From Candidatus Gastranaerophilales bacterium (GTDB lineage: Bacteria; Cyanobacteriota; Vampirovibrionia; Gastranaerophilales; Gastranaerophilaceae): a stretch of 64,000 nucleotides of DNA. Position 1 is the stretch's first letter, and every line of letters begins with the position of its first letter. The stretch lies in contig JAFTXY010000001.1 in the NCBI GenBank assembly GCA_017461425.1, positions 104,999 to 168,998 of the forward strand, read 5' to 3'. Under the pieces are notes generated by a model. It ran no database searches. It was not told where the DNA came from and saw only the letters and a program-made list of their open reading frames with translations. Below are positions 1-9,477 of the stretch, piece by piece. Position numbers and translations under genes: made by a program.

Positions 1-2211
1 TTCACCTTCAGATATAAAAGATGAAGATTGTTCATTATTAGAAATTAAATTTTTAAGTTCAATTTTAGCTGAATTTAGCGTATTTAAAGATGTTGAATAC
101 TTTTGTCTTGTATCTTCCAATCTTCTTTCTAAATCTTTTTGTTTTTGAGTTAAATCCTGTGCTTGTTTTTCAAAATCTTTTAGAGCTTTTTTGTATTTTT
201 CAAGCTCTCTTTCTTGGGATTTATCAAAAAGATTAGTATTTCTTTTTTTAGCACCACCAGTTATCAGACCGCTTTTTTCTGTTATATCGCCATCAAGAGT
301 TACAACACGATATTTTCCTGCTAATTTTTTTGCACAATTTTCATCTTCGACAACAATTGTTTCGCCTAATGCAAAATAAAAAGCATCTATATATTTATCA
401 TCAAAATCAATTAAGTTTATTGCAAAATCAATAACACCTTTTTGTTTTGGCAAAGCCATTCTATCTGGTGCTTTTTTAATTATGCTTAAAGGAATAAAAG
501 ATGCTCTATCTCTTCCTTGCGAACGAAGAACCTGAATTGCCCTGTATGCAACATCTTGATTATCTACAACAATAGAATATGCCCTTGCACCCATCGCAAC
601 ATTAATTGCATCTACATATTCTGAATCAACATCTGCTAGTTGCGCCAATGGCTCATGTACACCTTCTATATGCGCATTTAAAACAGTTTCAATACCAGAG
701 CCCATGCCAGCATTTTTATATGCATTTTTATTAGCATCTAAAATAGCAATTCTTTGTTGAGCTTGACGAATTTTATGAAGAGTATCTTCTCTTTCATTTT
801 TAGTTTTATCTAATTCTTCAAATGTTTTTGTTTGAATTATTTTACAGTCTGAAACTTCTTGTTCTAATGTTTCAATTTGAAGAGTTAACTTATCTTTTTC
901 ATCTTCAAATATTTTGGCTGATTTTAAGAATTTTTCAACTTGTTCCTTAATAGATTTGATTTTTTCTTCATTGTTTTTATATGTATTATCTAAAGGAAGC
1001 TGTTCTTTAATAAGTTGAGTTTCTTTGTCTTTTAAATCATCTAATTCTTTTCTTAATTTATTTCTATTTTGAATATGTTCATCAGCTGATTTATTCAAAC
1101 CAGTCATCTCATTAATAATTTTAGATAACTCATCTTTTTTATTTTTTAATTGTTCATTTAAAGATTCTAGTTCTTTATTTTTTTCTTCTATTGCGGCGGT
1201 GTATTCAACTATTTTTTTCTCTTGAACTTCAATTCCGTTTTTATAACCTTCAATTGATTTTAAATTATCAAGAGTAGTTTTTTCACATTGTGCAATAGCA
1301 CTTTGTTTTCTATCTATTTCACCTTTTTTTTCTTCTGCTAGTTTTTTAACTTCAAGTTGTTTTTCTTCACCTTGAGCTTTAACTAGAGCATTTGCTTCAT
1401 CATATTTAATTTTTGTATCATTAATTTTTGATTCAGCTTCTTTTAATTTTTGAGTTAATTCTTTTTTAGTTTTTGTTGCATCAAGAATATTTTGATGAAC
1501 TAATTCCAAAGCCCTTTTGGTATCAAAATATTTTGCACTTTGGATTTTTGTTTCAAGCTCTGTTTTTTCGTCCTTATATTTTTTATATTTAAGGGCAACT
1601 TCTCTTTCTTGTTTTAATTGTTCAATACGATTGTCGATTTCACCCATTAAGATATTAGTATTTGCGACCCTATCTTCAACACTTTGAATTTGTTCAGAAG
1701 CTAAGGAAATCTTTCTATCAAAATCAGCCGTTCCTGCAATTTCATCAATAATTTTACGTCTTTCAATGGGGGAACATTTTGTAATTTCTGTTACGTCCCC
1801 TTGCATCATAACATTATAACTATTTGGGGAAATATTATATTTTTCTAGCTCTAAATGAATTTGAGTTAATGTACAAGCTTTATCATTGTAATAATAATTC
1901 GACTGAACTCCATTCTTTCCTTTTTTAATATGTCTTTTAATAGAAAATTCATTTTCATTATCCATCGCGAAAGTAACTTTTACGCTGGCTTCACCACGTT
2001 TATTGTGATTTGTTATCAAATCAGCAACACCTTGTTCAGAACGCAAAGTACGAGCGCTTGTTAAACCTAGTGCAAATAAAACACTATCTATAATATTACT
2101 TTTTCCAGAACCATTAGGGCCAGAAATTGCAGTAAAGCCCTGCATTAAAGGTACCGTAATTTTATTTGCAAAAGATTTAAAATTGTCTATTTCTATTTCT
2201 TTTATATACAT
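1..2211 (-). CDS. smc: Chromosome segregation protein SMC, N-terminal 737 residues (runs off the window)
   Basis: This ORF reads in from the left edge with no stop, so only the first 737 residues are visible. Residues 31-39 read GPNGSGKSN, the SMC Walker A, preceded by the typical start IKEIEIDNFKSFANK. Long Lys/Glu-rich coiled coil follows (roughly residues 170-490). A hinge domain lies at about 498-650, containing GSGIETVLNAHIEG, and ends near SGLITGG; the return coiled coil then begins. SMC is the ATPase core of bacterial condensin and compacts and segregates the chromosome; its C-terminal signature and Walker B lie outside. There is no Shine-Dalgarno before the ATG. Confidence 0.95.
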   Translation of the reverse strand, partial: MYIKEIEIDNFKSFANKITVPLMQGFTAISGPNGSGKSNIIDSVLFALGLTSARTLRSEQGVADLITNHNKRGEASVKVTFAMDNENEFSIKRHIKKGKNGVQSNYYYNDKACTLTQIHLELEKYNISPNSYNVMMQGDVTEITKCSPIERRKIIDEIAGTADFDRKISLASEQIQSVEDRVANTNILMGEIDNRIEQLKQEREVALKYKKYKDEKTELETKIQSAKYFDTKRALELVHQNILDATKTKKELTQKLKEAESKINDTKIKYDEANALVKAQGEEKQLEVKKLAEEKKGEIDRKQSAIAQCEKTTLDNLKSIEGYKNGIEVQEKKIVEYTAAIEEKNKELESLNEQLKNKKDELSKIINEMTGLNKSADEHIQNRNKLRKELDDLKDKETQLIKEQLPLDNTYKNNEEKIKSIKEQVEKFLKSAKIFEDEKDKLTLQIETLEQEVSDCKIIQTKTFEELDKTKNEREDTLHKIRQAQQRIAILDANKNAYKNAGMGSGIETVLNAHIEGVHEPLAQLADVDSEYVDAINVAMGARAYSIVVDNQDVAYRAIQVLRSQGRDRASFIPLSIIKKAPDRMALPKQKGVIDFAINLIDFDDKYIDAFYFALGETIVVEDENCAKKLAGKYRVVTLDGDITEKSGLITGGAKKRNTNLFDKSQERELEKYKKALKDFEKQAQDLTQKQKDLERRLEDTRQKYSTSLNTLNSAKIELKNLISNNEQSSSFISEGE

Positions 2212-2252
2212 CGTTGTTTGCTTGTGTAAACTCAAATTAGTCTAGTATATTA

Positions 2253-2282
2253 ATTACACTATAAATTAATACATGCTGTCAA
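2253..2282 (-). promoter_or_regulatory. Candidate sigma-70 promoter for smc
   Basis: On the minus strand TTGACA (2277-2282) is followed after 18 bases by TGTAAT (2253-2258), about 40 bases before the smc ATG. The -35 is perfect and the -10 is moderate. No terminator hairpin separates the end of lepB (2297) from it, so read-through from lepB is also possible. Confidence 0.45.
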
Positions 2283-2296
2283 ATACTATATAAAAA

Positions 2297-3664
2297 TTAA
2301 TATCTATTGACTATATATAAATTTTTTATGTAATGCCCTTTGATTTTTTGTTCGTTTAATTCCAGATATTTATCTGTTAATACATTTATTCTTTTAAATG
2401 GGAAAAACATAAAATTCGCTCTTCCAATTATTCTGTCTTTATCTAGAAAACCCCAAAAACGGCTATCTTGAGAGTTTCCTCTATTATCACCCATCATAAA
2501 ATATTTATCTTCAGGTATTACAAATGGACCACAATATTTTACATCAGGATTTTCACATGGTGTCCAGACAACTTTTGATAATATATATGGTTCATCTAAT
2601 GGTTTATTATTAATAACGACACGATATTCATCAATTCTTAAATCATATTTTATTTCAAATTTATCACCCGGCATTCCAATAACACGTTTTATATATGCCA
2701 TATCTTTGCAAAATATTCCGCTTAATCGAGATAATACCGCTAGTGGCGAATTTGATAATTCAACTTCAGGCGGATAAAAAACTAAAATATCCCCTCTTTT
2801 AATTTCTTTTTTTGGAAATTCTAATTTCTCAACATATACTCTATCTTTTTCTAAAATTGTTGGATTCATAGAACCTGTTGGAATCCATCTTAATTCGCCA
2901 ATGAAATATCTTATTGCCATAACACACAACAATACAAAAACTATTGTTGAAATTATTTCTTTTGTAATATCTGTTTCTTTTTCATTATTATCAGACTCAT
3001 CTAAAAATATTTTTCTTAAAAAATACCCAACTCCATTTTCTTTTGTTTTTCTAATAAAAGAAAGAAGGGATGATTTCTTATTATTATAAAAAGCTATAAC
3101 TTTTTCTTTAAAAACTTTATTACCATATATAAAATATGAAGAAATTATCCAAATTAAAAAACTTACAAATAAAACTGTTAAAAATTTCATAAATGATGCA
3201 TATGGTTTTGCATAATTTTCATTCATCAATTTAACATCAACTAAGGTTGCACCTTTATAGTTATCAAAAATAAAATCCGATACTTCATTAAAAGCTTCTT
3301 TTTTATCTTCCTTAGGAAGATATGGAAGAGCTATATGAATAACTTTTTCTACTAAGTTTGAATTTGCACCATAATAATCTTCCAAACTTTCATCAAAATA
3401 CGAATATTTAAATTTCATATCAAGAAGTTTTTTCTGAAGTGCCTTTTTATCAAGAGTTTGACTTTTGTTAATAGAATATTCTAAAACAACGCCTCTTTTT
3501 AAAATATAGTTTAATGTTTGATTATTTAAATTATAAATATTACAAATAATGCAAAAAATTAAAACATAAAACAAAAAGTCTTTCATTTTAATTAATTCTT
3601 GTGGAATTTTTTTAAAAAACAATTCTTTTAAATTCAAAGACCATTCTTTTATAATATTTTTCAA
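2297..3664 (-). CDS. lepB: Signal peptidase I with a long N-terminal membrane extension
   Basis: The C-terminal half is a classic S26A signal peptidase, which removes signal peptides at the outer face of the inner membrane. The nucleophile Ser lies in PTGSMNPT and the general-base Lys in YIKRVIGMPGD; GDNRGNSQDSR is the conserved C-terminal box. I chose the TTG at 3664 (455 aa): AAGGAG lies 6 bases upstream, whereas a longer TTG frame from 3691 would place that site inside the gene. The first ~230 residues are unusual, with one membrane segment near 28-45, a ~110-residue loop and a second segment near 160-180. The usual anchor before the catalytic Ser makes three. Family members are commonly about 180-320 aa. 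Confidence 0.9.
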   Translation of the reverse strand: MKNIIKEWSLNLKELFFKKIPQELIKMKDFLFYVLIFCIICNIYNLNNQTLNYILKRGVVLEYSINKSQTLDKKALQKKLLDMKFKYSYFDESLEDYYGANSNLVEKVIHIALPYLPKEDKKEAFNEVSDFIFDNYKGATLVDVKLMNENYAKPYASFMKFLTVLFVSFLIWIISSYFIYGNKVFKEKVIAFYNNKKSSLLSFIRKTKENGVGYFLRKIFLDESDNNEKETDITKEIISTIVFVLLCVMAIRYFIGELRWIPTGSMNPTILEKDRVYVEKLEFPKKEIKRGDILVFYPPEVELSNSPLAVLSRLSGIFCKDMAYIKRVIGMPGDKFEIKYDLRIDEYRVVINNKPLDEPYILSKVVWTPCENPDVKYCGPFVIPEDKYFMMGDNRGNSQDSRFWGFLDKDRIIGRANFMFFPFKRINVLTDKYLELNEQKIKGHYIKNLYIVNRY

Positions 3665-3666
3665 AT

Positions 3667-4554
3667 TCAGCTCCTTAAAGTTAATTCGCAAAGCTCTATT
3701 ATTGTTTTTTTATATATAGATTCTTCAATTGAATCTATATAATTTAAAGCCTTGTTTCTAATCTCCCCAATTTTTTCTTGTGAAAGTTTTAAAAATTCGT
3801 CTATTTTTATATTTGACAAATCGTCAATATTAATGTTTGCATTTGCCTTACACAAATATAGCACAGGCAAAGTATAATTACCATTTTTAATATCTGATTT
3901 ATTATTTAAAAAATTATCTATATCATTCTTGATTTGAAAAGCTAGCGCATATTGTTTTATAAAATTAATTAAAGATTCTTTTATTTTATTATCTATTTCC
4001 TTTAGTGCAAACAAAGCTTCAAGTCCTGCAAGAAATAAACTTCCGGTTTTATTAAAAGTTTTTCTATAATATATTTCTTCATCAATTATTTTATTTGTAT
4101 TGATATTTTGTTCAATTTCACCAAGAATTGTATCTTTTATTCTTTTGGCAAATATCAAAGTTATTTGATTATTTGTTTTAGATAAAATTTCTAAAGCCAA
4201 GGAAAGAAGAAAATCTCCTTCTAAAATAGCAATTTTAGAGCCGAACTTTTTATAAAATGTTTCAGTATTGCGTCTATATTCTTCTTCATCAATAACATCA
4301 TCGTGAAGCAAAGATGCATTATGAATAATTTCTGTCGCTAATGCAATTTTTAAAACATTTTCACTATCAATTTCTAAAATTTTTGAAAACAAAAACACAA
4401 AAATTGGACGCAATCGTTTAGGATTTTTAAACAAAAAGTTTTCTAAATCCTGCATTAAAAAATTTTGTGAATTATTGATAATTTTTTTTAATTCAATTTC
4501 AAAATTATCTAAATCACATTTAATAGGCAAAATTATTTCATTTATTTGTTTCAT
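3667..4554 (-). CDS. Polyprenyl synthetase-family protein with a degenerate second Asp-rich motif
   Basis: A 295-aa trans-prenyltransferase fold that would condense isopentenyl diphosphate with allylic diphosphates to make C15-C20 or longer chains. The first Asp-rich motif is intact (LLHDDVIDEEEYRR). The second, normally FQxxDDxxD followed by GK, reads FQIKNDIDNF: the first and last acidic positions are Asn and the GK is missing. The N-terminal GKR that binds IPP is represented by NPKRLRP. The gene sits 1 base after the M29 peptidase gene and 2 bases before lepB, whose Shine-Dalgarno lies in its last codons. It could be a short-chain synthase with altered specificity, a small subunit of a heterodimer, or a weakly active paralogue. 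Confidence 0.8.
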   Translation of the reverse strand: MKQINEIILPIKCDLDNFEIELKKIINNSQNFLMQDLENFLFKNPKRLRPIFVFLFSKILEIDSENVLKIALATEIIHNASLLHDDVIDEEEYRRNTETFYKKFGSKIAILEGDFLLSLALEILSKTNNQITLIFAKRIKDTILGEIEQNINTNKIIDEEIYYRKTFNKTGSLFLAGLEALFALKEIDNKIKESLINFIKQYALAFQIKNDIDNFLNNKSDIKNGNYTLPVLYLCKANANINIDDLSNIKIDEFLKLSQEKIGEIRNKALNYIDSIEESIYKKTIIELCELTLRS

Positions 4555-4555
4555 T

Positions 4556-5662
4556 TTATATTATAAACTTGCCATTTTCATATATTAATTTATCATCGGC
4601 ATAAATTTGTCCGCCGTTTTTCATATTTTTTATCATATCCCAATGAAGTCCAGAATTGTTTTTTCCACCAGCTTCAGGATAACTTGCGCCAAGCGCAATA
4701 TGAATAGAGCCGCCAATTTTTTCATCAAACAAAATATTGCCAGTAACATTTTGTATTCTATTATTTGTACCAATTGCTATTTCGCCGACAAATTTTGAAC
4801 CATCGTCCATATTTAACATGCTTTGCAAAAATTCATTTCCAATTTGCGCATTTGATTCAACAACTTTTCCATTCTCAAAAGTTAAATAAACTTCTTTCGA
4901 AGTTGAACCATGATAATTCTGCGGAAAATCAAAATAAATTTTTCCATTAGCACTATCTTCAACAGGAGAAGTAAATATTTCACCGTCAGGAAAATTCATA
5001 TTACCAGAACATGGTATCCAGATTCTATTTTCTGTTGAAAAAGTTATATCGGTTTTATCTCCAACAAATCTAATTTTTGAAGCTTTATTTAAAATATCAG
5101 CTATTCTTTTTTGCTCATTATCAATTTCAATCCATTTTTGAACAGGATTTTCTAAATCAAGATAACAAGAATTAATTAAAAATTCACTGTATTCTTCCAA
5201 ACTCATATTTGCTTCTTGTGCAAGAGCATTTGTTGGATAATCTGCAATAACCCAACGCATTTCACCTTTTGCAGAACGTTCTAATCTTTTTGCTAAAATA
5301 GGGTTCATTATTTTTGAACGTTTTGCCATTTTAGAAGTATCTGCATTTGCCATATTTTTAATATTACTTGGAGCGCCAATAAATATCATAACATCGGCAA
5401 TTTCTGTTTCCATTTTTGCAGTTTCATCAACAAATTCTAATTGTTCATCTGTTGCATACTTTATAAATGTTTCAGCCAATTCATCCATTGTTGTTCTAAC
5501 AATAGGATTTGCACCATTTAATAAACATAATTTATAAATTTCTTTAACTAAAGGTTGAGATTCGTAACCTCTTGCATAAATTATTACGAAATCACCTTTT
5601 TTAACAGTCGTTGAATAATTAACTAAAACATTTGCATATTTATTTAATAATGGGTTATACAT
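4556..5662 (-). CDS. M29-family aminopeptidase (AmpS/PepS-like)
   Basis: A 368-aa protein with the characteristic M29 start (PLLNKYANVLVNYSTTVKKG) and C-terminal metal-site region. Candidate metal ligands are the Glu of PDGEIFTSPVE, the Glu of FVGEIAIGTN, and the His/Asp residues of the NSGLHWDMI segment. These are cytosolic dinuclear-metal exopeptidases for N-terminal residues. The start overlaps the lpxA stop by one base (TAATG) with GAGGAA inside the lpxA end, so it is translationally coupled to lipid A synthesis genes; I see no functional reason for that pairing. Confidence 0.9.
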   Translation of the reverse strand: MYNPLLNKYANVLVNYSTTVKKGDFVIIYARGYESQPLVKEIYKLCLLNGANPIVRTTMDELAETFIKYATDEQLEFVDETAKMETEIADVMIFIGAPSNIKNMANADTSKMAKRSKIMNPILAKRLERSAKGEMRWVIADYPTNALAQEANMSLEEYSEFLINSCYLDLENPVQKWIEIDNEQKRIADILNKASKIRFVGDKTDITFSTENRIWIPCSGNMNFPDGEIFTSPVEDSANGKIYFDFPQNYHGSTSKEVYLTFENGKVVESNAQIGNEFLQSMLNMDDGSKFVGEIAIGTNNRIQNVTGNILFDEKIGGSIHIALGASYPEAGGKNNSGLHWDMIKNMKNGGQIYADDKLIYENGKFII

Positions 5663-6483
5663 TATTCCTCACCATCGTTCATATCACCATGAAATCCGAT
5701 TTTTTCCCTGAATGAACATCCCCTTTTAGAAGATCTAACAAATTCAACAAGCTTATCAACATACATATCACCCTTGAACTCAGCTTCAATTGCTTCTAGC
5801 GCTTGAGTGGTATTGTATTTTTCACTTGTTAAAAGTCTTATTGCTTTATGAATAGCATCACGAGAGGTTTTTTCGACTCCTTTTCTTCTTAATCCAATTG
5901 CATTTAATCCTTTTGGAACAGCAGGAATGCCTTCTGCTTTACAGTATGGAATAATATCTAAACGAGCAGCGCTTGCGCCAGAGACAATTGCCATATCGCC
6001 AATTCTAAGATTTTGATGAAATACACTTTGTCCGCCCAAAAATACCCCAAAACCAACATGGCAATGTCCGCCCAACGTAGCTGCGTTTGCCATAATAACA
6101 TTATCGCCAAGAACGCAGTTGTGCGCTACATGAGTATATGCCATTAAAAGACAGTTGTTTCCAATTATTGTATTTAAACCTTCGCCAGATGCTCTGTTAA
6201 TAGTAGAAAATTCTCTTATCCAGCAATTTTCACCAATAATTACACCAGTTTTTTCATTTTTATAGCCTAAATCTTGAGGTTCGCCACCAATTGATGCGAA
6301 AGGTGACACTCTAGTATTTTTACCAATGTGTGCAAATTGAATGTTTGCACTTTCGCCAATTTTGCATCCAGATTCAATAACTACATCCTCGCCAATAACA
6401 GCATATGCCCCAATATGTACATCAGGAGCAATTTTTGCACTTTCATGAATAACTGCTGTTTTATGTATGTTTGTTGTTAACAT
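5662..6483 (-). CDS. lpxA: UDP-N-acetylglucosamine O-acyltransferase
   Basis: First step of lipid A synthesis: transfer of a 3-hydroxyacyl chain from ACP to the 3-OH of UDP-GlcNAc in the cytosol. The 273-aa protein has the left-handed beta-helix hexapeptide repeats from the start (IHESAKIAPDVHIGAYAVIG), the catalytic His in MAYTHVAHNC, and the C-terminal helical domain. Length is normal for LpxA (~260-270). AAGGAAAA precedes the ATG. It follows fabZ by 13 bases in the lpxD-lpxC-fabZ-lpxA order typical of cyanobacteria and relatives. Confidence 0.97.
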   Translation of the reverse strand: MLTTNIHKTAVIHESAKIAPDVHIGAYAVIGEDVVIESGCKIGESANIQFAHIGKNTRVSPFASIGGEPQDLGYKNEKTGVIIGENCWIREFSTINRASGEGLNTIIGNNCLLMAYTHVAHNCVLGDNVIMANAATLGGHCHVGFGVFLGGQSVFHQNLRIGDMAIVSGASAARLDIIPYCKAEGIPAVPKGLNAIGLRRKGVEKTSRDAIHKAIRLLTSEKYNTTQALEAIEAEFKGDMYVDKLVEFVRSSKRGCSFREKIGFHGDMNDGEE

Positions 6484-6496
6484 TATATTTTCCTTA

Positions 6497-6943
6497 CTAT
6501 TTTAAAGCTACAGTCAATGTTGCTTCGCAACATAATTTACCATCTACAAAAGATCTACCTAAGCATTTTGCAATAGGACCTTTTATTTTAATGCATTCTG
6601 TTTCCATTTCAAGTTTATCGCCAGGGCGAACAATATTTTTAAATTTTGCACCGTCAACCCCAGCAAATAATGTTAATTTACCTTTATATTCATCCATGGT
6701 CATTAAAATTGGAGCAGCAGTTTGTGCTAATGCTTCAATTTGCAACACGCCAGGCATAATTGGATTTTCTGGAAAATGACCTTGAAAAAATGGCTCATTA
6801 AAAGTTACATTTTTATAACCTTTAGAATATTTTGCAGGAATGCATTCTGTAATTCTATCAACTAATAAAAAAGGATATCTATGAGGAAGCATTTGCAATA
6901 TTTGCTCATAATCCATAGTGATGGGTGTGATAACTGTATCCAT
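6497..6943 (-). CDS. fabZ: 3-hydroxyacyl-ACP dehydratase FabZ
   Basis: A 148-aa hot-dog-fold enzyme that dehydrates 3-hydroxyacyl-ACP in fatty acid elongation, competing with LpxA for the same substrate pool. It shows LPHRYPFLLVDRI and GHFPENPIMPGVLQIEALAQ, containing the catalytic His and Glu. AAAGGAG precedes the ATG. Co-transcription with lpxC and lpxA is the common arrangement that balances phospholipid and lipid A production. Confidence 0.97.
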   Translation of the reverse strand: MDTVITPITMDYEQILQMLPHRYPFLLVDRITECIPAKYSKGYKNVTFNEPFFQGHFPENPIMPGVLQIEALAQTAAPILMTMDEYKGKLTLFAGVDGAKFKNIVRPGDKLEMETECIKIKGPIAKCLGRSFVDGKLCCEATLTVALK

Positions 6944-6958
6944 TTTTATCTCCTTTTA

Positions 6959-7783
6959 TTAATTCATCAAAACTTTTTTTAATTCTTTTGCAACTTGGAC
7001 ATGAATTGCATGTCCTGCTTCTTTAACTAATATATTTGCGTTTATTTTTAAAGGATTAAATCCAGTTAAATATAAATCACCAATAATATCTAGAACTTTA
7101 TGTTTAACAGGCTCATAGATGCTTCTTAATTCTGTTGTATAACCATCATCGGTTAATCCAACAGTATTTTCTATAGTTACACCTTTTGAATATCCTGCCG
7201 CTTGGAATCTTTCTAAATCTTTTAAATAGCCAAAGGTTCTAGCTTCTATAATTTCATTTATATTTTTTTCTTGCTCTAAAGTAATCCATCTATTGTTTAA
7301 ATCCGGATGATTAAAATTAACTGCGTATGTAATTTTTGTATCATTTTGAGATGGTATTAAAGATAATGCAATATTATCTTTTTCAAATGTTATAGGCTTA
7401 TTTAATTTAGCAACTTCATCAGATTCACCAATAAAACCGACTTCATTAAATTTTTCAACCCAAACAAGAGCGGAACCATCAAAAATAGGCATTTCAAAAC
7501 CCTGAGAAGAAAAATAAACATCTAATGCATCAATTTCACATATTGCACAAGCTGCCATAAAATGTTCAACAAGGGCAATTTTATACTTTGCACCATTTTG
7601 CACATCTGCTAATACAACGCAATGTTCTGTTGAAACAACATTTTCTACACATGCTTCAACTATTCCATCTTGGATATGAAATCTTATTCCTTTTTTGTCT
7701 GATGGTTTTATTTCTAATTCAACGGGGGCAGCAAACATAAGCCCTGCCCCTTGTAATTTTAAGTTAGATTTTAGCGTCTTCAT
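6959..7783 (-). CDS. lpxC: UDP-3-O-acyl-N-acetylglucosamine deacetylase
   Basis: Zinc-dependent committed step of lipid A synthesis. The 274-aa protein carries the zinc ligands His (VEHFMAAC), His and Asp ([13 protein letters not shown]), plus the catalytic His in [19 protein letters not shown] is the other signature segment. At 274 aa it is about 30 residues shorter than the enterobacterial enzyme, as in cyanobacterial LpxC. It overlaps the end of lpxD by 20 bases and has only a weak GAGAAA upstream, so translation is probably coupled to lpxD. Confidence 0.97.
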   Translation of the reverse strand: MKTLKSNLKLQGAGLMFAAPVELEIKPSDKKGIRFHIQDGIVEACVENVVSTEHCVVLADVQNGAKYKIALVEHFMAACAICEIDALDVYFSSQGFEMPIFDGSALVWVEKFNEVGFIGESDEVAKLNKPITFEKDNIALSLIPSQNDTKITYAVNFNHPDLNNRWITLEQEKNINEIIEARTFGYLKDLERFQAAGYSKGVTIENTVGLTDDGYTTELRSIYEPVKHKVLDIIGDLYLTGFNPLKINANILVKEAGHAIHVQVAKELKKVLMN

Positions 7784-8873
7784 TTAAAAATTTCTCATAA
7801 TCTTCTAATAAGTGTTGATATTGTTTGTATTTTTTAACCATAATTTCTGCTTCATCCAGATATTTTAATCTCTTGATAAAGTCTTTTCTTAATACGGCTG
7901 GAGCACCCATTACAACTGATTTCTTAGGGAATGATTTTGTAATACCAGCTTTTGCAAGAATAATAGAATCATCACCAATTTCAACGTGGTCTTTTAAACC
8001 AGCTTGACCAGCGATAACAACTCTATCGCCAATCACACAAGAACCAGCGATACCAACTTGAGATACAATTGTACAAGCTTTACCTATGCGACAATTGTGT
8101 CCAATCATAACAAGGTCATCAATTTTTGTTTGAGCTCCGATTATTGTATTTTCAACGGTACCTCTATCAATACAAGTATTAGCACCAATTTCAACATCGT
8201 CTTCAATTACAACAGCGCCCAGAGAAGGAATTTTAAATACTTTAACTTGAGTATTAACTTCTTTGATTGCACCTTCTGAACGAGCTTGTTCGATATTATT
8301 TGGAGTTTCTGTAACAAAAGAGAAACCATCTGCACCAAGACTAACACCATGATGGAATATACATCTTGAACCAATTTGAATATCATCTCCAACATGAACT
8401 CCTGGGTGGAATAAACAATCAGCACCAACTTTTACATTTCTGCCGATATAAACATTTGGCATCAAGGCTGTATTATCACCAATAACGGCATTTCTTCCAA
8501 CAAAAACATTTGCGCCAATTGAAACATTTTGACCAATTTTTGCTGTTTCATCAATTACTGCTGTGGGGTGAATATTTCTTGGAGTATCAGGTCCAACATA
8601 AAACATATTTAATAATTTCATAAAAGCCAATCTTGGACGTTCAACTTCAATTGTAGAAATTCCATCCAAATTAACTCCTAGCGGAACTAATACTGCACGA
8701 GCTTTAGTTTGAGAAATATTTTCGATTTCTTCTTCATTCATAGCTAAAGCTAATGTATTTTCATCCGCTAATTTTGGCGGTGCAACGCTTGTTACAATGA
8801 CATCCTGAGCCTTTGTTAAAATACCTCCAACTGCTTGAGCTAATTCTTCAAGGCTAAATTTTCTTTCACCCAT
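7764..8873 (-). CDS. lpxD: UDP-3-O-(3-hydroxyacyl)glucosamine N-acyltransferase
   Basis: Third step of lipid A synthesis. A 369-aa protein with an N-terminal uridine-binding domain (~1-105), a left-handed beta-helix of hexapeptide repeats (~110-330) and a C-terminal helix. It contains GADGFSFV and the catalytic His region [19 protein letters not shown] lies 8 bases before the ATG. First gene of the lpx run; an 82-base gap separates it from rfaE2. Confidence 0.97.
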   Translation of the reverse strand: MGERKFSLEELAQAVGGILTKAQDVIVTSVAPPKLADENTLALAMNEEEIENISQTKARAVLVPLGVNLDGISTIEVERPRLAFMKLLNMFYVGPDTPRNIHPTAVIDETAKIGQNVSIGANVFVGRNAVIGDNTALMPNVYIGRNVKVGADCLFHPGVHVGDDIQIGSRCIFHHGVSLGADGFSFVTETPNNIEQARSEGAIKEVNTQVKVFKIPSLGAVVIEDDVEIGANTCIDRGTVENTIIGAQTKIDDLVMIGHNCRIGKACTIVSQVGIAGSCVIGDRVVIAGQAGLKDHVEIGDDSIILAKAGITKSFPKKSVVMGAPAVLRKDFIKRLKYLDEAEIMVKKYKQYQHLLEDYEKFLNEDAKI

Positions 8874-8955
8874 TCCGGCACTCCCTCGTATACTAGTTTT
8901 GTATATTTTATTTTATAACAATTTAAAAAAAATTACTAATTTCTTAACAAATGTT

Positions 8956-9426
8956 TTACTTGTTTTCAATTTTTTTAATAACATTTGTTGTAGATTTACC
9001 TTCGACTAAGTTTATAAACTCAACTTTTCCGCCATTTTTTAAAACAGTTTTAGCTTCAGGCAATGTTTCTAATGTGTAATCAGCGCCTTTTGTATATATA
9101 TCGGGTTTTAATTCATCAAGTAATTTTTCAGGAGTATTCTCATCAAAAATAACAACATAATCAACAAAACTAAGCTCTGATAATAATTCTGCTCTGTCTA
9201 ATTCATTATTAATTGGGCGAGTTGGACCTTTTAATCTTCTAACAGAATTATCTGAATTTAAGCCAATAATTAAAATATCACCACACTTAGCTGATTCTTT
9301 TAAATATCTGACATGCCCGATATGCAAAATATCAAAACATCCATTTGTAAAAACAGTTTTTTTATTTTGATTTTTAAAATCAACTATTAATTTAATTAAA
9401 TCTTCTTTTTGAATAACTTGTCCCAT
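8956..9426 (-). CDS. rfaE2: D-glycero-beta-D-manno-heptose 1-phosphate adenylyltransferase (stand-alone RfaE domain 2)
   Basis: Nucleotidyltransferase that activates heptose-1-phosphate as ADP-heptose for LPS inner core. Signatures: TNGCFDILHIGHVRYL with the HIGH motif, GLNSDNSVRRLKGPTRPIN, and the C-terminal EGKSTTNVIKKI. Only the adenylyltransferase domain is present, without the kinase half of HldE, so the kinase must be encoded elsewhere. I use the ATG at 9426 (156 aa), which has AAGGAAAT upstream; a GTG-initiated longer frame from 9447 would start inside the terminator stem. Related cytidylyltransferases share the fold, but the LKGPTRPIN/GKSTT motifs favour RfaE2. Confidence 0.9.
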   Translation of the reverse strand: MGQVIQKEDLIKLIVDFKNQNKKTVFTNGCFDILHIGHVRYLKESAKCGDILIIGLNSDNSVRRLKGPTRPINNELDRAELLSELSFVDYVVIFDENTPEKLLDELKPDIYTKGADYTLETLPEAKTVLKNGGKVEFINLVEGKSTTNVIKKIENK

Positions 9427-9437
9427 ATTTATTTCCT

Positions 9438-9463
9438 TAAAAGCCACCTTAAAGGTGGCTTTA
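9438..9463 (-). terminator. Hairpin terminator after the parvulin lipoprotein gene
   Basis: Arms AAAGCCACC (9440-9448) and GGTGGCTTT (9454-9462) form a 9-bp stem with a 5-base loop, followed on the minus strand by a short T run before the rfaE2 Shine-Dalgarno. The T tract is short, so some read-through into rfaE2 is likely. Confidence 0.65.
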
Positions 9464-9477
9464 TTTAATTATATTCT

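Noticed and set aside
3665..3691. Longer LepB from a TTG inside the polyprenyl synthase gene
   Set aside because: AAGGAG would then fall inside the coding region; the TTG at 3664 uses it correctly.
6471..6779. 102-codon plus-strand ORF opposite fabZ
   Set aside because: It is antisense to a well-conserved gene, with no ribosome site and no family resemblance.
8004..8428. ORFs on both strands across lpxD
   Set aside because: They arise from the hexapeptide-repeat coding of lpxD read in other frames.
9427..9447. GTG start giving a longer RfaE2
   Set aside because: It lies in the terminator stem; the ATG at 9426 has AAGGAAAT at proper spacing and begins the conserved sequence.
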